Notes under the pieces: generated by a model
The model's input: the letters and a program-made list of their open reading frames with translations, nothing else
The model's database searches: none
Told to the model about the DNA's origin: nothing
In this document: positions 42,063 to 53,399 of the stretch, piece by piece
Position numbering within the stretch: the stretch's first letter is position 1
How the letters are laid out: each line of letters opens with the position of its first letter
Assembly: GCA_036346375.1 (NCBI GenBank)
Contig: CM070518.1
Coordinates: forward strand, 2,612,182 to 2,676,181
From: Guadua angustifolia
Taxonomy: Eukaryota; Streptophyta; Magnoliopsida; Poales; Poaceae
Direction: 5' to 3'
Length of the DNA: 64,000 bases
Made by a program: the position numbers and the translations under genes

Positions 42063-44873
42063 GTGGTGATAGACAAGTATTCCACCAAGCCTCCCATTTT
42101 CTGCAGCATTGATTTTCCTTTTTGGAAGTCGAGGATGAAATCATACATCACTTCCCAGGGCTTCTTGATTTGGCAGAAGGTGAAGCTCCCGTATGATGTT
42201 CTTGCTGATGAACACGTCACAACTGGAAATATGGGTGATGTGGAGGCAAATGCTAAGGCAAGAAACATCCTCATACAGGGACTTAGCCGCAGTGAGTATG
42301 ACAGGATCTCTCACCTGCGATCCACTCATGAGATTTGGGTGACCCTCGATACTTACCATGAGGGTACCACACAAATCAAAACCATGAGGCAGGATCAACA
42401 CAAGCGTGAGTACAACAAGTTTGAACAACGCGCTGGTGAGAGTCTTATTGAGTGTTTCGGTTGATTTACAAAAATATTGAGCGATCTCCGGGCAGTTGGT
42501 TGTACATACCCTGACTCGGATAATGCTCGACACTTCTTGACTGCACTTGATCTTCGTATTTGGGAAATGAAGGTAACCACCATCAGGGACACAACCGATT
42601 TGTTGACCTTGACTCTTGACGGGCTTTACTCCCATCTCAAGACTCATAAGATCGACATCGTCTCTCGCAAGATGAAATCTCAGTCGATGGCCTTGGTTAC
42701 TGATCCCATTTGTTCCTCTTCTTTCGATTCTTCCGTCGTCTTTTCTCTCTTGGCCCTTTGTGAGCTAAGCGATGACCATCTGGACAAGTTTTCAGAAACT
42801 GAGCTTGCTCTTTTAGCTCGCAAATTTTATCACGCCTACAAGAGGGAGAGAGAGAAAAAGAGGAGGTGTGATCACTTGATTCGAATGTGGAGGCCCTAAC
42901 CACATTCGAGCGAATTGTCCAAAATTGGAGATGGGCAAGAATGACTCCGGTGGTTCCAGAAAGAATGACTACACTGACAAGAACCGCAACAAGAAGCTTC
43001 CAGTTCCCGAGCCGGCACATGAGAAGAAGTACCGCAACTTCTCCAAGAACAAGAAACTCTTCCACCGCGTCCTCGCCACCCTCGACGACATCAACCTCTC
43101 CGACAAAGATACATGGAGCAACGAAGGCGAGGATGATCCACAAGAGAAGAAAAGCAGCAACGACTTCTCCGGCATGTGCTTCATGGCGGACACCAATAGC
43201 ATCAGCGATTCCGAGCTCTATAGCGACTCGGATGAGGTACCTTCTTATGACCAACTCAATGAAGCTTTTTGCAAATTAGAAAAATTTCATGTTAAAGCTA
43301 GAGCCAGTGTATGGAGCTGGAGAAGGAAGTACGTATCCTTAAACGGGAGTTAGCTTCTCTTAGATCTTCTCCCTCCCGAGTCACTGATGACTGCTCTCTG
43401 TGTGATGCTTTGCTTGTGGAGCTTGAGAACCTAAGGACTTTACATAATAATGTGCAAATTGAACTAGAAAGTCTTAGGTTGAAGAATGCTAGCACTCAGA
43501 CTGATAAAGTTTCTCCTCTAGATGCTAGTTTTCTTCATGCTCATGCTACTCCCTCATGTGAAAATTGCCCTAAGTTACTTGCTGAAATAGATGCCATGCG
43601 CGTTCACCTTAGGAAGCTTTCTTCTAGAAACGATGAACTTGAAATGCATGCTTCTAAGGACCCTGTCAGCTTATGTGAGGGCTGTAAGCAACTAAAACTT
43701 GATAATGAAGCTTTAAATGTCAAGTGTGCTAAACTTGATAAGGACTTACTAGATAAGTTACTTAAGAGTTGCATGCATTGTTCTGTGATTGAGGGGAATT
43801 TGGATAAAATCCAAGTCAAGCTTAGGAAGAAGTTAGAAGATCAAGCCCATAGAATTAGAAAAGCTCCTTGCGTTTCTTGTGAGGCCCTTAATATTGAGGC
43901 AGCCGTGCTGAGGGAGAAAAACGCACGTGCTGTTCCTACTTCTTTCACCGATTCTTCTTCTTCCTCTCACCCCTGCTCTTCATGTGCCTCTCATTTTAGG
44001 GAGTGTGAACACCTTATGAGCACTCTTGAAAAATTTGTAGGAGGCAAGAAGAAGCTTAATCTCATTCTAGACCAATAAAAAATTAGTAGATTTAATCAGG
44101 GTCTAGGATTTGACTACTTGGACCATGCTAGGACTCATCCTCCTACCATTGTGCGTGGATCCAAGAATGGAGAGATAGTAGTTGCTCCCAGGGTGAGTAC
44201 CACTGAGTTTAGGTCTGCTGGGGTTGTCCATGGTACTTCTGAGCAGAAAGGTGCTCCTCCTGTCACTTTTGCCTCTAGCAAGGTGAATTATTCATGCACC
44301 TTCTGTAAGAAGGATGGTCACCTAGTAGATTTCTGTTTTAGGCATGCCAAGATCACGAGGCGTGAGTGTGTTATTGCTCTTAGGGGTATTCAGAGTCATC
44401 CCTAGACTCTGAGTGTTTCTAAGGCACACACTGCTACTAGACAGGTTAGAGAGTCACATGCATGTTTTTGGGCAGCGTCCAGGACTCGGTTTTCATGTTG
44501 TTCAGTCGAGTTTTAGTCCTAGAGCTGCTCGTGGTCAGTCTTTCCGCCGTCCTTTTGATATTCCTCGTTTTTCCCATCGAGGTAGATATCAACGGCGTGA
44601 GGTGTTTTTAGGTAGGAGATTTTGGCAGCCTCGTTGGGATGGTCGGCCTTTGCACCATGGTGGACCAAACCAGTGATAGCTCCTACATCTTCTACTAGAG
44701 TTGCTTCTTCTAATCTTGTGAGAATCGAGCGTCAGAGAGACACTAGAGTCCAGTCTTCTCCTTCTATGGCTGATACTTTGAGACGTCGTGTGATTCAGTA
44801 TTGGGTTCCCAGGTCCTCACTTTATCCCAAAGATCGAGCCTTCTCTCTCTTTTGACTTGATCAGTTAAATCGG
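42063..44873 (+). pseudogene. Sirevirus gag (coiled coil, zinc knuckle)
   Basis: Gag packages the element RNA into virus-like particles. The first block (42063-42464) reads IDFPFWKSRMKSYITSQGF and NILIQGLSRSEYDRISHL, the copia gag (UBN2-like) region, then a stop. Later blocks: YSHLKTHKIDIVSRKMKS (about 42620), a frameshifted first zinc-knuckle region (ECGGPNHIRANCP near 42890-42920), an acidic segment (43080-43250), and a coiled coil of about 255 residues rich in Leu, Glu and Lys (43311-44078). Then follow a CCHC knuckle CTFCKKDGHLVDFC (44301-44342) and an Arg-rich tail (44413-44676). Long gags of this plan are typical of Sireviruses. At least four frame breaks make it inactive. Confidence 0.88.
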
Positions 44874-45155
44874 ATGGGGAAGGAGATGTGGATTGTTGAC
44901 TCAGCTTGTTCTCGCCATATGACTGGAGACTCCCATTGGTTCTCTTCCCTAGTCCGAGCCCCCGGTGATGAGTTGATCACTTTTGGGGATGCTTCTTCAG
45001 GTAGAGTTATTGCTAAAGGTACTGTCTGCATTAATGAAAATTTTATTCTTAAGGACGTTGCCTTAGTCATGAGTAAGCTGCAATATAATTTGCTTTCTAT
45101 TTCTCAGCTTATCGATGACTCTTTCGAGGTTAGCTTTAAGAGTAATGCTTGTAGA
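44874..45155 (+). pseudogene. Sirevirus protease, truncated into reverse transcriptase
   Basis: The frame starts with the copia aspartic-protease site WIVDSACSRHMTGD (Asp-Ser-Ala instead of the usual Asp-Ser-Gly) and continues HWFSSLV, ELITFGD and LSISQLIDDSFEVSF. It then passes at 45151-45158 straight into reverse transcriptase sequence. The rest of the GAG-pre-integrase zone and the whole integrase core are missing. Confidence 0.88.
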
Positions 45156-46560
45156 GCCCCCATCTGGTCATAATGTCATTGGGACCAAGTGGGTGTTCAA
45201 AAACAAGCAGAGTGAGGATGGGGTTGTGATTAGGAACAAGGCTAGGCTAGTTGCACAGGGCTTCACTCAAATTAAGGGTCTTGACTTTGAGGAGACCTTT
45301 GCCCCTATAGCTAGATTAGAAGCAATTAGGATCCTGCTTGCTTTCTCTGCATCCTAGGGCTTCAAGCTCTATCAAATGGATGTCAAGAGTGTGTTCGTCA
45401 ATGGCTTCATCGAGGAAGAGGTTTTTGTCAAGCAACCTCCATGATTTGAGAACCCCATAAACCCAAACCATGTCTACAAGCTTTCTAAAGCTTTTTATGG
45501 ACTTAAGCAGGCTCCTAGAGCTTGGTATAAAAGGCTTAAATCCTCGAAATGGGTTTAGTAGACAAAACTCTATTCATTAGATACTAAGATTCTCATTTCC
45601 TTCTCATTCAGATTTATGTGGACGATATTATCATTGGTGGCTCGTCTCAGTTTCTTGTGTCTCAATTTTCTAAGGTAATGAGCATAGAATTTGAGATGAG
45701 TATGATGGGTGAGTTGAGTTACTTCCTTGGCTTCCAAATCAAGCAGACTCGGGAGGGTACTTTCCTACACCAAGGTAAGTACACTAGGGACCTCCTGAGG
45801 CGGTTTGATATGTCTGATGGGAAGTCTGTGATGACTCCTATAGCCACCACTGCTGTCCTCGAGCCCGATGAGGATGATGAGCCTACTGATCAAAAGGAGT
45901 TTCGGAGCATGATTGGCTCTCTCTTATATCTCACTGCCTCTCGACCGGACATACACTTTGCTGTGTGTATGTGCGCTCACCTTTAGGCTTCTCCTCGCGT
46001 CTTTCTTCGCCAGGCGGTGAAGCGCATTTTCAGGTACCTTCGAGCTACCATTGATTATAGTATTTGGTACTCTTCTTCTTCTTGTCTATCCCTTAGAGTC
46101 TTTTCTGATGCAGACTTTGCTGGCTATAGGATAGATAGGAAAAGCACTTCTGGCACTTGCCAATTCATTGGCACTTCTCTTGTTTCTTGGTTATCTAAGA
46201 AGCAGTATGGAGTCGCACAGTCCACCGCTGAGGCCGAGTATGTTTCTGCAGCCAGTTGCTGTAGCTAGGTACTCTAGATAAGATCGACCTTGCAGGACTT
46301 TGGGTTAAAGATAGAGAGTGTTCCACTTTTCTGTGATAACACTTCTGCAATTTGCATTGCCAAGAACTCAGTATAGCACTCCCGGACCAAGCACATTGAT
46401 GTTAGATATCACTTCCTTAGAGACTATGTGGACAAAGGAGACATAGTGCTTCAGTTTGTGGAGAGTGATCACCAGTTGGCCGATATCTTACCAAGCCTTT
46501 GGATAGCTCTAGGTTTGTTGCCTTAAGGAGTGAGCTTGGAGTCGTGTGCCCTTACGGCCT
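45156..46560 (+). pseudogene. Sirevirus reverse transcriptase and RNase H
   Basis: RT begins at the deletion junction with EPPSGHNVIGTKWVFKNKQS and continues NKARLVAQGFTQIKGLDFEE, YQMDVKSVFVNGFIEEEV, YGLKQAPRAWYKRLK. A frameshifted stretch (45545-45610) precedes the catalytic IYVDDIIIGGSS (about 45612-45647). Then FEMSMMGELSYFLGFQIKQ, SMIGSLLYLTASRPDIHF, VKRIFRYLRATIDYSIWY, DADFAGYRIDRKSTSGTCQ and RNase H QSTAEAEYVSAASCCS and KHIDVRYHFLRDYVDKGD follow. The YVDD box is intact. In-frame stops near 45357, 45444, 45985 and 46268 disable it. Confidence 0.92.
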
Positions 46561-48041
46561 TCTGTGAGGGGGAGCTGATATGTATATTATGTATTATATC
46601 TTATTTCAGTCTTTCCTTTCTTCGTCTTCTTCCTCTGGGTGCTTGTTGGTTCTTCTTGCATTATCTTGAGTTCTCTTCTCTTTTACTACCCAGAAGTCAG
46701 TTTCTTATCTTCTCCTTCCTATTTTGAGTTTCTGGTCTTTTTGTTGAGTTCTCTCTGATTCCTTAAATTGATATCATTCTTGAGCCTAATCTTGCTAATA
46801 ACTCAACTTAAACCAGATTTGTGCTTAAAATTGAACCACATGTTGAGAGGGAGTTTAAGAATCCGTCTCATGCATTGCATATAGACTTGATTTTTCATTT
46901 TATGAGCTTTGTCTATTATGCAAATGATCCATGTTTCATTTTATACACCATGCTATATTATGAAGAAAATTACTTGCTTAGATATATCTAAGTTCATTTA
47001 TCTTGCTAAGCTTGCAAAATTGAAAAATAAGCTTTAAAAAAAACTTGATAAAACATGTTACATTTACTTGCTAAGTTTCTTCTCTAGGTGTATTTGCTAT
47101 GATTTGTGAAATTCTGGAATTCTGTAGAGTCCCTATAGCAACTTGGGTGAATCTTGTTTGATCCATATTTGAGTCCTTCACTAGCTTAACAATGAAAATG
47201 CTAAAATGAAAGTGAAGCAAAATTGATTTTTTTTGTGTGCATTAGACTCAACACCTCACATTCACAAGACATATTCTCATTGCACTTGAGATGAACTTGG
47301 AATGTGTTGTGTATGACCAAGATCATTCTCTTAAGAGTCCCTCTTGAAATGATCGAATATGGCTTGAGTCAATTGCTTTAAAAAAATACAAAAAAATCAT
47401 ATGTGGGTAAAGAATGCAAATAATGTCAAACATTTGCACCCCACTATGCCTTTCAAAGATTCAAATAAAAATTTGCATATAATGAAAAAAAACTCGAAGG
47501 ACTTTGTATGAACTTCTAGATTCCCCAAAGTGTTGAGTAGGTTGAACTCTAGGTTTTCCATTTGATTCTTTGAATGGCTTCGCTTCTAGTTTTGAAACAA
47601 ATGACAAGTATTGCTCATGTTCATTCTTGCTAAAATGACATGGTTTCAATTAAATCTTGCTAGCAAAATGTTTATTTGCACTTGGACATGCCTTAGCTTA
47701 GTCTGTTTTTGCCATAACTTAGCTTGGTGTCATAACTTGTCTTGTTGGTCACATGGATAATCTTCAAAACTCCCTTAGGTTGTATTACTTGCATAAAAAC
47801 AAAAAAAAGGGGAAGAAAAGTTAATGCCATCTTGATGCCTATATTACCAAAAGGGGGAGAAGTTTGTCCAGAAGGCATCTTGGCATTTGGCATTCTCAAT
47901 GTGTTTAAAGAATTTTTGTTACCGACTTGGTCATGATCTTTCTTTTCTCTTCTTCCTAATCAAGTTCGGTTTTTGTAATCAAAATGCTCTCTTCCTTCAA
48001 TCTTATCTCGATGCCTTTTTCGGTGTGTTTGTTAATATACT
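46561..48041 (+). other. Long 3' region of the Sirevirus with extra polypurine tracts
   Basis: AT-rich, without recognisable envelope-like coding. Polypurine-type tracts occur at about 46565-46573 (GAGGGGGAG) and 47850-47861 (AAAAGGGGGAGA), in addition to the one before the 3' LTR (49144-49153). Repeated polypurine tracts between pol and the 3' LTR are a known Sirevirus trait. Short ORFs are not recognisable. Confidence 0.65.
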
Positions 48042-49134
48042 TGTCGGTGTATTCTACACCAGGGTACTCTCTCCACCGTTGCCAGGTGGGACCGCACACG
48101 CAAGATACGAAAAGAAGAAGGTCCTGTGCAAAGGACTCAACATACTGAAGAAAGGTTTGGTGGCCGACCAGGTCCCAACCCCGGGCGACCAGGACACGTG
48201 GCCGCTCGGCGGGCTACTGGCCGACCAGGTCCCAGGCCTAGGTGACCAGATTACGACCACTAAAGACTAGGGCACGTGGTTGCCCGATTAGCAGTCGGGT
48301 GACCAGGCCACATGGCTGCCCGACGGGTAGTCAGCCCATTACCAGTCGACCACATAGACAGAGCTGGGAGGCTTCCGCCCGAAGCAATCGCCAGGATCAC
48401 AATGTATTATAGCTTTTAAATGCGCATGGGAGCCATTCAATGCGCATGTGAGCCATTCAATGCACGGGGAGCCATTGTAGTGCGCCTGAAGGCCATTAAA
48501 TAGGTGTGGCTCCCTGACGCCATGATGACCTGCCCCTCTGACTGAGCCAACTTCACCAACTACCGTTCCATCTACACTGCCCCAGGCAAGACGGGGTGAC
48601 GCGTGTGCTAGGCGTTCGTCACGCAGCGTCCGAACCCCTCCTCTCGGGCGGTTCAAAGATAGGCGGCGTCAAGATACGACGTAGACAAAGAGGCTCTGAG
48701 GGACTGTAGCGATAGGACTAGACACAGTTAATGTAATTAATGTAAAACTACTCTCTCTGACTACCCTAGCTTGTCCCGGGAGTATATAAAGGAGCTAGTG
48801 TGCATGAGGCAAAGGGGTTCACGAGGTTGGTCCAAACTCAAGAGATTGTATCACTTAGGTCGCTCGGTCGATCAGCTCACAGCGAAGAGCAAGCAGAGTA
48901 ATAGAGCAACACGAGCTTAGCCAGGACGTAGGGCTGTTACCCTCATCGGGGGCCCGAACCTGGGTAAATCCTGTGTGTTCTTGGTGTGCTCCCGTATGTT
49001 CTTGAACTCCCTGTCCTGCTCATCCCGCGAAGAGAGTAGAGAGGAGAGCTGAGAGTGTCGCAGTTGCGAAGACCCCCCTACCGAAACTCGGTTATACACT
49101 CGAACCAATACTGTCCAGCACTAACACGATGGCA
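48042..49134 (+). mobile_element. Solo LTR of the F-type (Tat-like) family, TSD ATACT
   Basis: 1093 bp, TGTCGGTGTATTCTACACC to GATGGCA, with exact TSD ATACT at 48037-48041 and 49135-49139. It matches the LTR at 60949-61966 over its length (CTCTCTCCACC near 48068, AAATAGGTGTGGCTCCCT near 48498, GGGAGTATATAAAGGAGC near 48778 as promoter). It is inserted in the 3' region of the Sirevirus and so is younger than it. Confidence 0.93.
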
Positions 49135-49153
49135 ATACTCATCAAGGGGGAGA

Positions 49154-51017
49154 TAGAAAGACCATGTGGAGGTTTATACCTTTGTGTGATGAGTAATTGA
49201 CTAGATTAAAGGTTGATCCGAAGAGTAAAAGATTAGATTAAAGGTTGATCCGATTTGAATTTGTAACTTGGAGCATTTTGATAGGTTCCCAACCAAGCCA
49301 TGTTTCTTTGCTGATTACTTCTAGCTTCTCGACTGGTTTTCTTCCTTGGCTGAGTGCCGAGTGCTGCCAGTTTTTGCTGAGTTCCTCTAACTTTCTGGCT
49401 GGTCTCTTTGCTAAGTACTATGTTCCAAGTGGTTCCTATCTCTACTAAGCACGTCTAGCTTTTTGACTGGTTTTCTTTCTTTGGTGAAGGCTGAGTGCCG
49501 AGTGCCTCTAGTCCTTGCTGCGTGTTTTTAGCTTCTTGACTGGTTTCCTTCTTGGTTGAGTACTTTGCTGTAGGCAAGGGGTTTGTCAAGGACTCAGGAA
49601 AGTTCCCATGCCTGAGTTTTCGAGTTCTCTGTCAAAATCTTTGGGGCGCTGGCAGTCGTCCTTAGGGCGTTTTTGTGGTTAGCCAAGTGGTTAGCCAGAT
49701 GGTTAGCCAAGTGATTAGCCGAGTGGTTAGCCAAGTGGCTAGCCAAGCGTTTTAACCGAGTAGGCTAGAGTATATAGGTTTGCCGACTGGTTGTGATTAA
49801 GTTGTGACTGACTATTTTGAGATAATCAGTAGATATGTTTGTGAGTATTGCTATGTGAAAGGTTTCCTTGTCTTTGATGGTTGCAGAACGATGGGCTGGG
49901 TCATGGTGAGGCGAAAGTTGACTTGGACTAGGCGAGGTGCGTTGAAGGTCCAGAACGGTCGGGATATCGCTGGAAGATGACCAGAGACAGAGTTTGGGCA
50001 AGCCAAAAAGGAAAGGAAAGGAGTAGATACTAGCTAGATGCTGCGAGGATCAATGAGGACTATTGGTGTATGGTCTAATTGATAGGAATAGCGGGTTTAA
50101 TAGTATGCTTTGAGAACTGTGCAAGAAAAATCCTGTGTTAGCGGGTTTAGGGTTTCCCCTTGCAAGCTATGTGAGTGGGCTCTTCCTAGCCCTTGGATGA
50201 GACTCTAGGGTTGAGGGCTGCATCTAAGGGTGGTAGGTGGTCGAGAGTTGTATAAACATGTGTGCAAGGGTTGCCTTCGGCATGAAGGGGATCCCCAAGG
50301 AGGGTTTTAGAGGTTTGAGGGCTCTGTTGAGCTTTGCCCACTTTTGTGTGTGGCTGTGTAACCTCCCTTCCAGAAATACAAGTTACATCTCAAATTTTTC
50401 AATACTTGCATTTTACCTTTTGTCATTTATATTATGCAAGTTACTTTCTGCAATTTATGTTATGCAAATTTACTTTATGCAAGTTGATTCTTCTCCTTCT
50501 GCATTCTTCCCTTCTTGCGTCTTTTGCGTTCTTGAGTTGTTGAACATGTATTTCATTTTGTTGTGGTTTTAGCTTGTTGTGATAAGTTTCCAAGATCCTC
50601 TAGTTCTTCTAGCTCTCAAAAGCAAGTCTTAACCGAATTCCCTGTTCTTTCTGCCTTTCTTGAAGTAATTCTTCTTCTCGGGTAGAATGGTCGAGTTTTT
50701 GAGATCAATCTTGGAGATCGGTTTGAGATTCAAGTTTCTCGTTGACCCAAGATTTCATCTACCAAGTTTCTTGAAGTTTTGTTCTACCGATCAAAAGTTT
50801 CCTTGATTCTTGTTCTGGGTTGAGCTGTCTGTTCTTCAGGAGTTTTTGAGTCTGGTACTCTCACCTACTCCAAAGGGGTACTACTAGCTTTTTTAAACGA
50901 GAACTTCAACCTTTTTGGTGATCGTTTGTATTAGTCTTATGGAATACTGTGTGTGGGAAAGTTTTTATTGCGACCATTCACACCCCCGCCCCCTCTGTTC
51001 GCCATCCCGATCCTTCA
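49154..51017 (+). repeat. 3' LTR of the Sirevirus
   Basis: 1864 bp from TAGAAAGACC to ATCCTTCA. The one-base difference from the 5' LTR at the start (TAGAAAG against TGAAAG) is a small insertion next to the polypurine tract. Same repeats and promoter as the 5' copy. Confidence 0.95.
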
Positions 51018-51022
51018 GACCC

Positions 51023-52300
51023 CTAACCTAACGCTGGTCCACGGCACAAAATTGACCTTGAACTCATTGAGTTCGACCGCTCACTATGCAATTCGCCCTG
51101 TTGACTCTCGGTTGCATATTACCTCTTTGAGCGGATACATCATCATGACTGTTATCTTGTGCACCTAGAAGTAGTGCCACAGCTTCGGGGAAGTCATTAG
51201 GACAACGCACAATATCTTCTGTACTTGAGGGTATCGCATCTTGGCGTTGTGAAAGATCTCGTTCGCATAGTACACCGGCTTCTGGACTTTGGCCTTTTTC
51301 TTAGGGCAATCCCGCTCGACCACCATGTTGTACTTACTGCTTGAGGGGTAGCTGCAATATACAAAAAGAGCTCCTCTATTTCATTAGGTGAAATCAAAAT
51401 TAACAGAGATGATAAATACCTTTTCAAGTCTCGAAAATCTTTTTCTGCCTTCTTGGTCCACTCGAAAATGTCATACTTCTTAAGTAGTTTGAAGAAGGGT
51501 AGTCCTTGCTCACCCATCTGAGAGATGAATTGGCTAACAGTCACGATGCAGCCCATGAGCTTTTGCACTTCTCTCGGCATCCTCGGAGGGTGCATCTATT
51601 CGATAGCCTCAATTTTGCACGGGTTGGCATCGATGCCTCGACTGGACACCAGAAAACTGAGAAACTTGCCAGATGGAACAACGAATGTGCACTTCTCGAG
51701 GTTAAGCATCATTCAATACTTCCTAAGGTTGTCAAATTTTTCCTCGAGGTCACTGATCAAGGTGCTCCCGGTTTTCGATTTAACCATGATATCATCGATG
51801 TATGTTTCTACATTGCACCCGATTTGGGACTTCAAGCAGTTTTGAATACAACGTTGATACGTAGCACCAGCACATTTTAAAACAAAAGGCATCTTAATAT
51901 AACAGAATACACCGAAAGGAGGAGTAAAAGTAGTTTTCTCTTCATCCTCTGCGGACATGCTAATTTGGTGATACCCTAAATGGGCATCTTGAATATTTAG
52001 CAGTTCATAGCCCATAGTAGAGTCCACTATTTGGTCGATGCGGGGGAGAGGAAAAGGATCCTTAGGGCAGGCTTTGTTGTGATCAGTGTAGTCGATGCAC
52101 ATCCTCCACTTGCCGTAGGGCTTCTTGATGAGGACAGGGTTTGCCAGCCACGTCGGGTGATAGACCTCTCGGATGAAGCCAACCTTCAAGAGTTTGTCGA
52201 CCTCCTCTTGTATGGCCTGCTTCTGATTTTTCATGAATCTACACTACTTCTGCACTACAGGTTTGGCACTTGGTTCTATAGCTAGTCGATGCTTGATCAC
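51023..52300 (-). pseudogene. Reverse transcriptase and RNase H of element D
   Basis: The minus strand reads from 52234: QKQAIQEEVDKLLKVGFIRE, WLANPVLIKKPYGKWRMCID, DPFPLPRIDQIVDSTMGYEL, then TPPFGVFCYIKMPF and the catalytic YIDDIMVKSK near 51800. After a stop at 51713 the thumb and RNase H follow in other frames: FEWTKKAEKDF, then PLKEVICNRESTGRIAKWAV near 51110 and NEFKVNFVPWTS at the Sirevirus junction (51023). Coding continues at 40138 on the other side. The first Asp and YIDD box are present; frameshifts make it inactive. Confidence 0.88.
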
Positions 52301-52615
52301 CTCCTTGCGGACCCCGGGCATGTTAGACGTTTGCCATGCAAACACGTCGCGGTTTGCTCGAAGAAAGGTGACGAGCACGAATTCCTATTTGGGGTCAAGG
52401 TTAGCGCCCACCATGGCCATCTTGGAAGGCTCCGACAGGTCTAAGGGCACCATTTTCATACCTCTGTTGGTCTTGTTATCCTTCTTACCATCGTCGACCG
52501 AGTCCTTGGCTGCATTGTCAAACATGGAAGCTTGATCGCTGCTATTGGATTTTTGGTGCTTAGCTCCCTCACCATCAGCATAGGCTGCCTCTACGCAGAG
52601 GTGCTCAAGCATCTT

Positions 52616-53095
52616 CTAGCTCTTTTTGTCGCACCTGACTGCCGCACGCTGGTCCCCCTTGATTGTAAGGACTCTCTTTGGCGCTGGTATCTTAATGATC
52701 TGGTATGCGTAGGGCACCACTGCCATGAATTTAGCTAGCATTGGGCAGCCTAAGATCACATTATAGGTGGTCTCAAAATTTGCCACATCGAAGAAGATCT
52801 TTTCAGTGTGAAAATTGTCCGACATGCCAAACGTGACCGGCAACTCGATCTGGCCAAGTGGTATTGATGATGAATGCGGAGTTATGCCATGGAACGGCTT
52901 GGCTCCGGCCTTTATTTTTGTTTGGGGGATCCCGATGTTCTCCAGTGTTTTTGCGAAGATAAGGTTTAGCGAACTACCTCTATCGACCAAGGTTCGAGTG
53001 ACCTTAACGACGATAGTAGGCTCGACCACCACGGGGTATCGCCCCAGATGTGGAACCATAGCTGGGTGATCTGATTGGTCGAAGGTGATCGGCAT
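52616..53095 (-). pseudogene. Aspartic protease region of element D
   Basis: A clean open frame of 159 codons on the minus strand. After a FDQSDHPAMVPHLGRYPVVV stretch comes the active-site region TLVDRGSSLNLIFAKTL (about residues 36-52), typical of gypsy protease folds (VDGGSSLNL in relatives). The glycine after the catalytic Asp is Arg here (D-R-G), which should impair catalysis. Then SIPLGQIELPVTFG and YNVILGCPMLAKFMAV follow, matching the second half of the fold. It lies between gag (upstream) and RT (downstream). Confidence 0.82.
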
Positions 53096-53399
53096 TTTCG
53101 ACCACTTGAGAAATCTGGGGAGAGCTAGTGTGGCTAGGTTGACCTCTCTTTCAGATGTCTTGTACTGTCTTTTGGATTCGTACGTGGCAGATCCACCAAA
53201 AATGTGCGCCAGCTTGTGATCAACCCCGTGATATTTGGGTTCATTTTCCTTAGGCTTTTCTTTGCTGCTTGATTCCGTGCTCGGTGAGGGTGGCCTTGAG
53301 TTTCTCTTGGACCTTTTTACTGATCACCTAGCACTCATAGAAGTCGTCTTTGTCCATATGATGGACTAGACAATATTTGTTCCCACCACTGCTTCGGCC

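Larger units (their letters stand above)
40144..51017 (+). mobile_element. Complete two-LTR Ty1/copia Sirevirus, integrase-less, TSD GACCC
   Basis: LTRs lie at 40144-42006 and 49154-51017 with exact TSD GACCC at 40139-40143 and 51018-51022. A tRNA-Met-type primer site sits just inside the 5' LTR and a polypurine tract just before the 3' LTR. Domains on the plus strand: gag with a long coiled coil and zinc knuckle, protease, reverse transcriptase and RNase H; the integrase is deleted. The order, the long gag and the repeated polypurine tracts identify the Sirevirus (Maximus/SIRE) lineage. A 1.09-kb solo LTR sits in its 3' region. It is inserted into the pol of element D and is non-autonomous. 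Confidence 0.95.

Noticed and set aside
42697..43254. Minus-strand open frame of 185 codons
   Set aside because: Antisense to the Sirevirus gag, whose plus-strand frames carry the zinc-knuckle-like and acidic segments.
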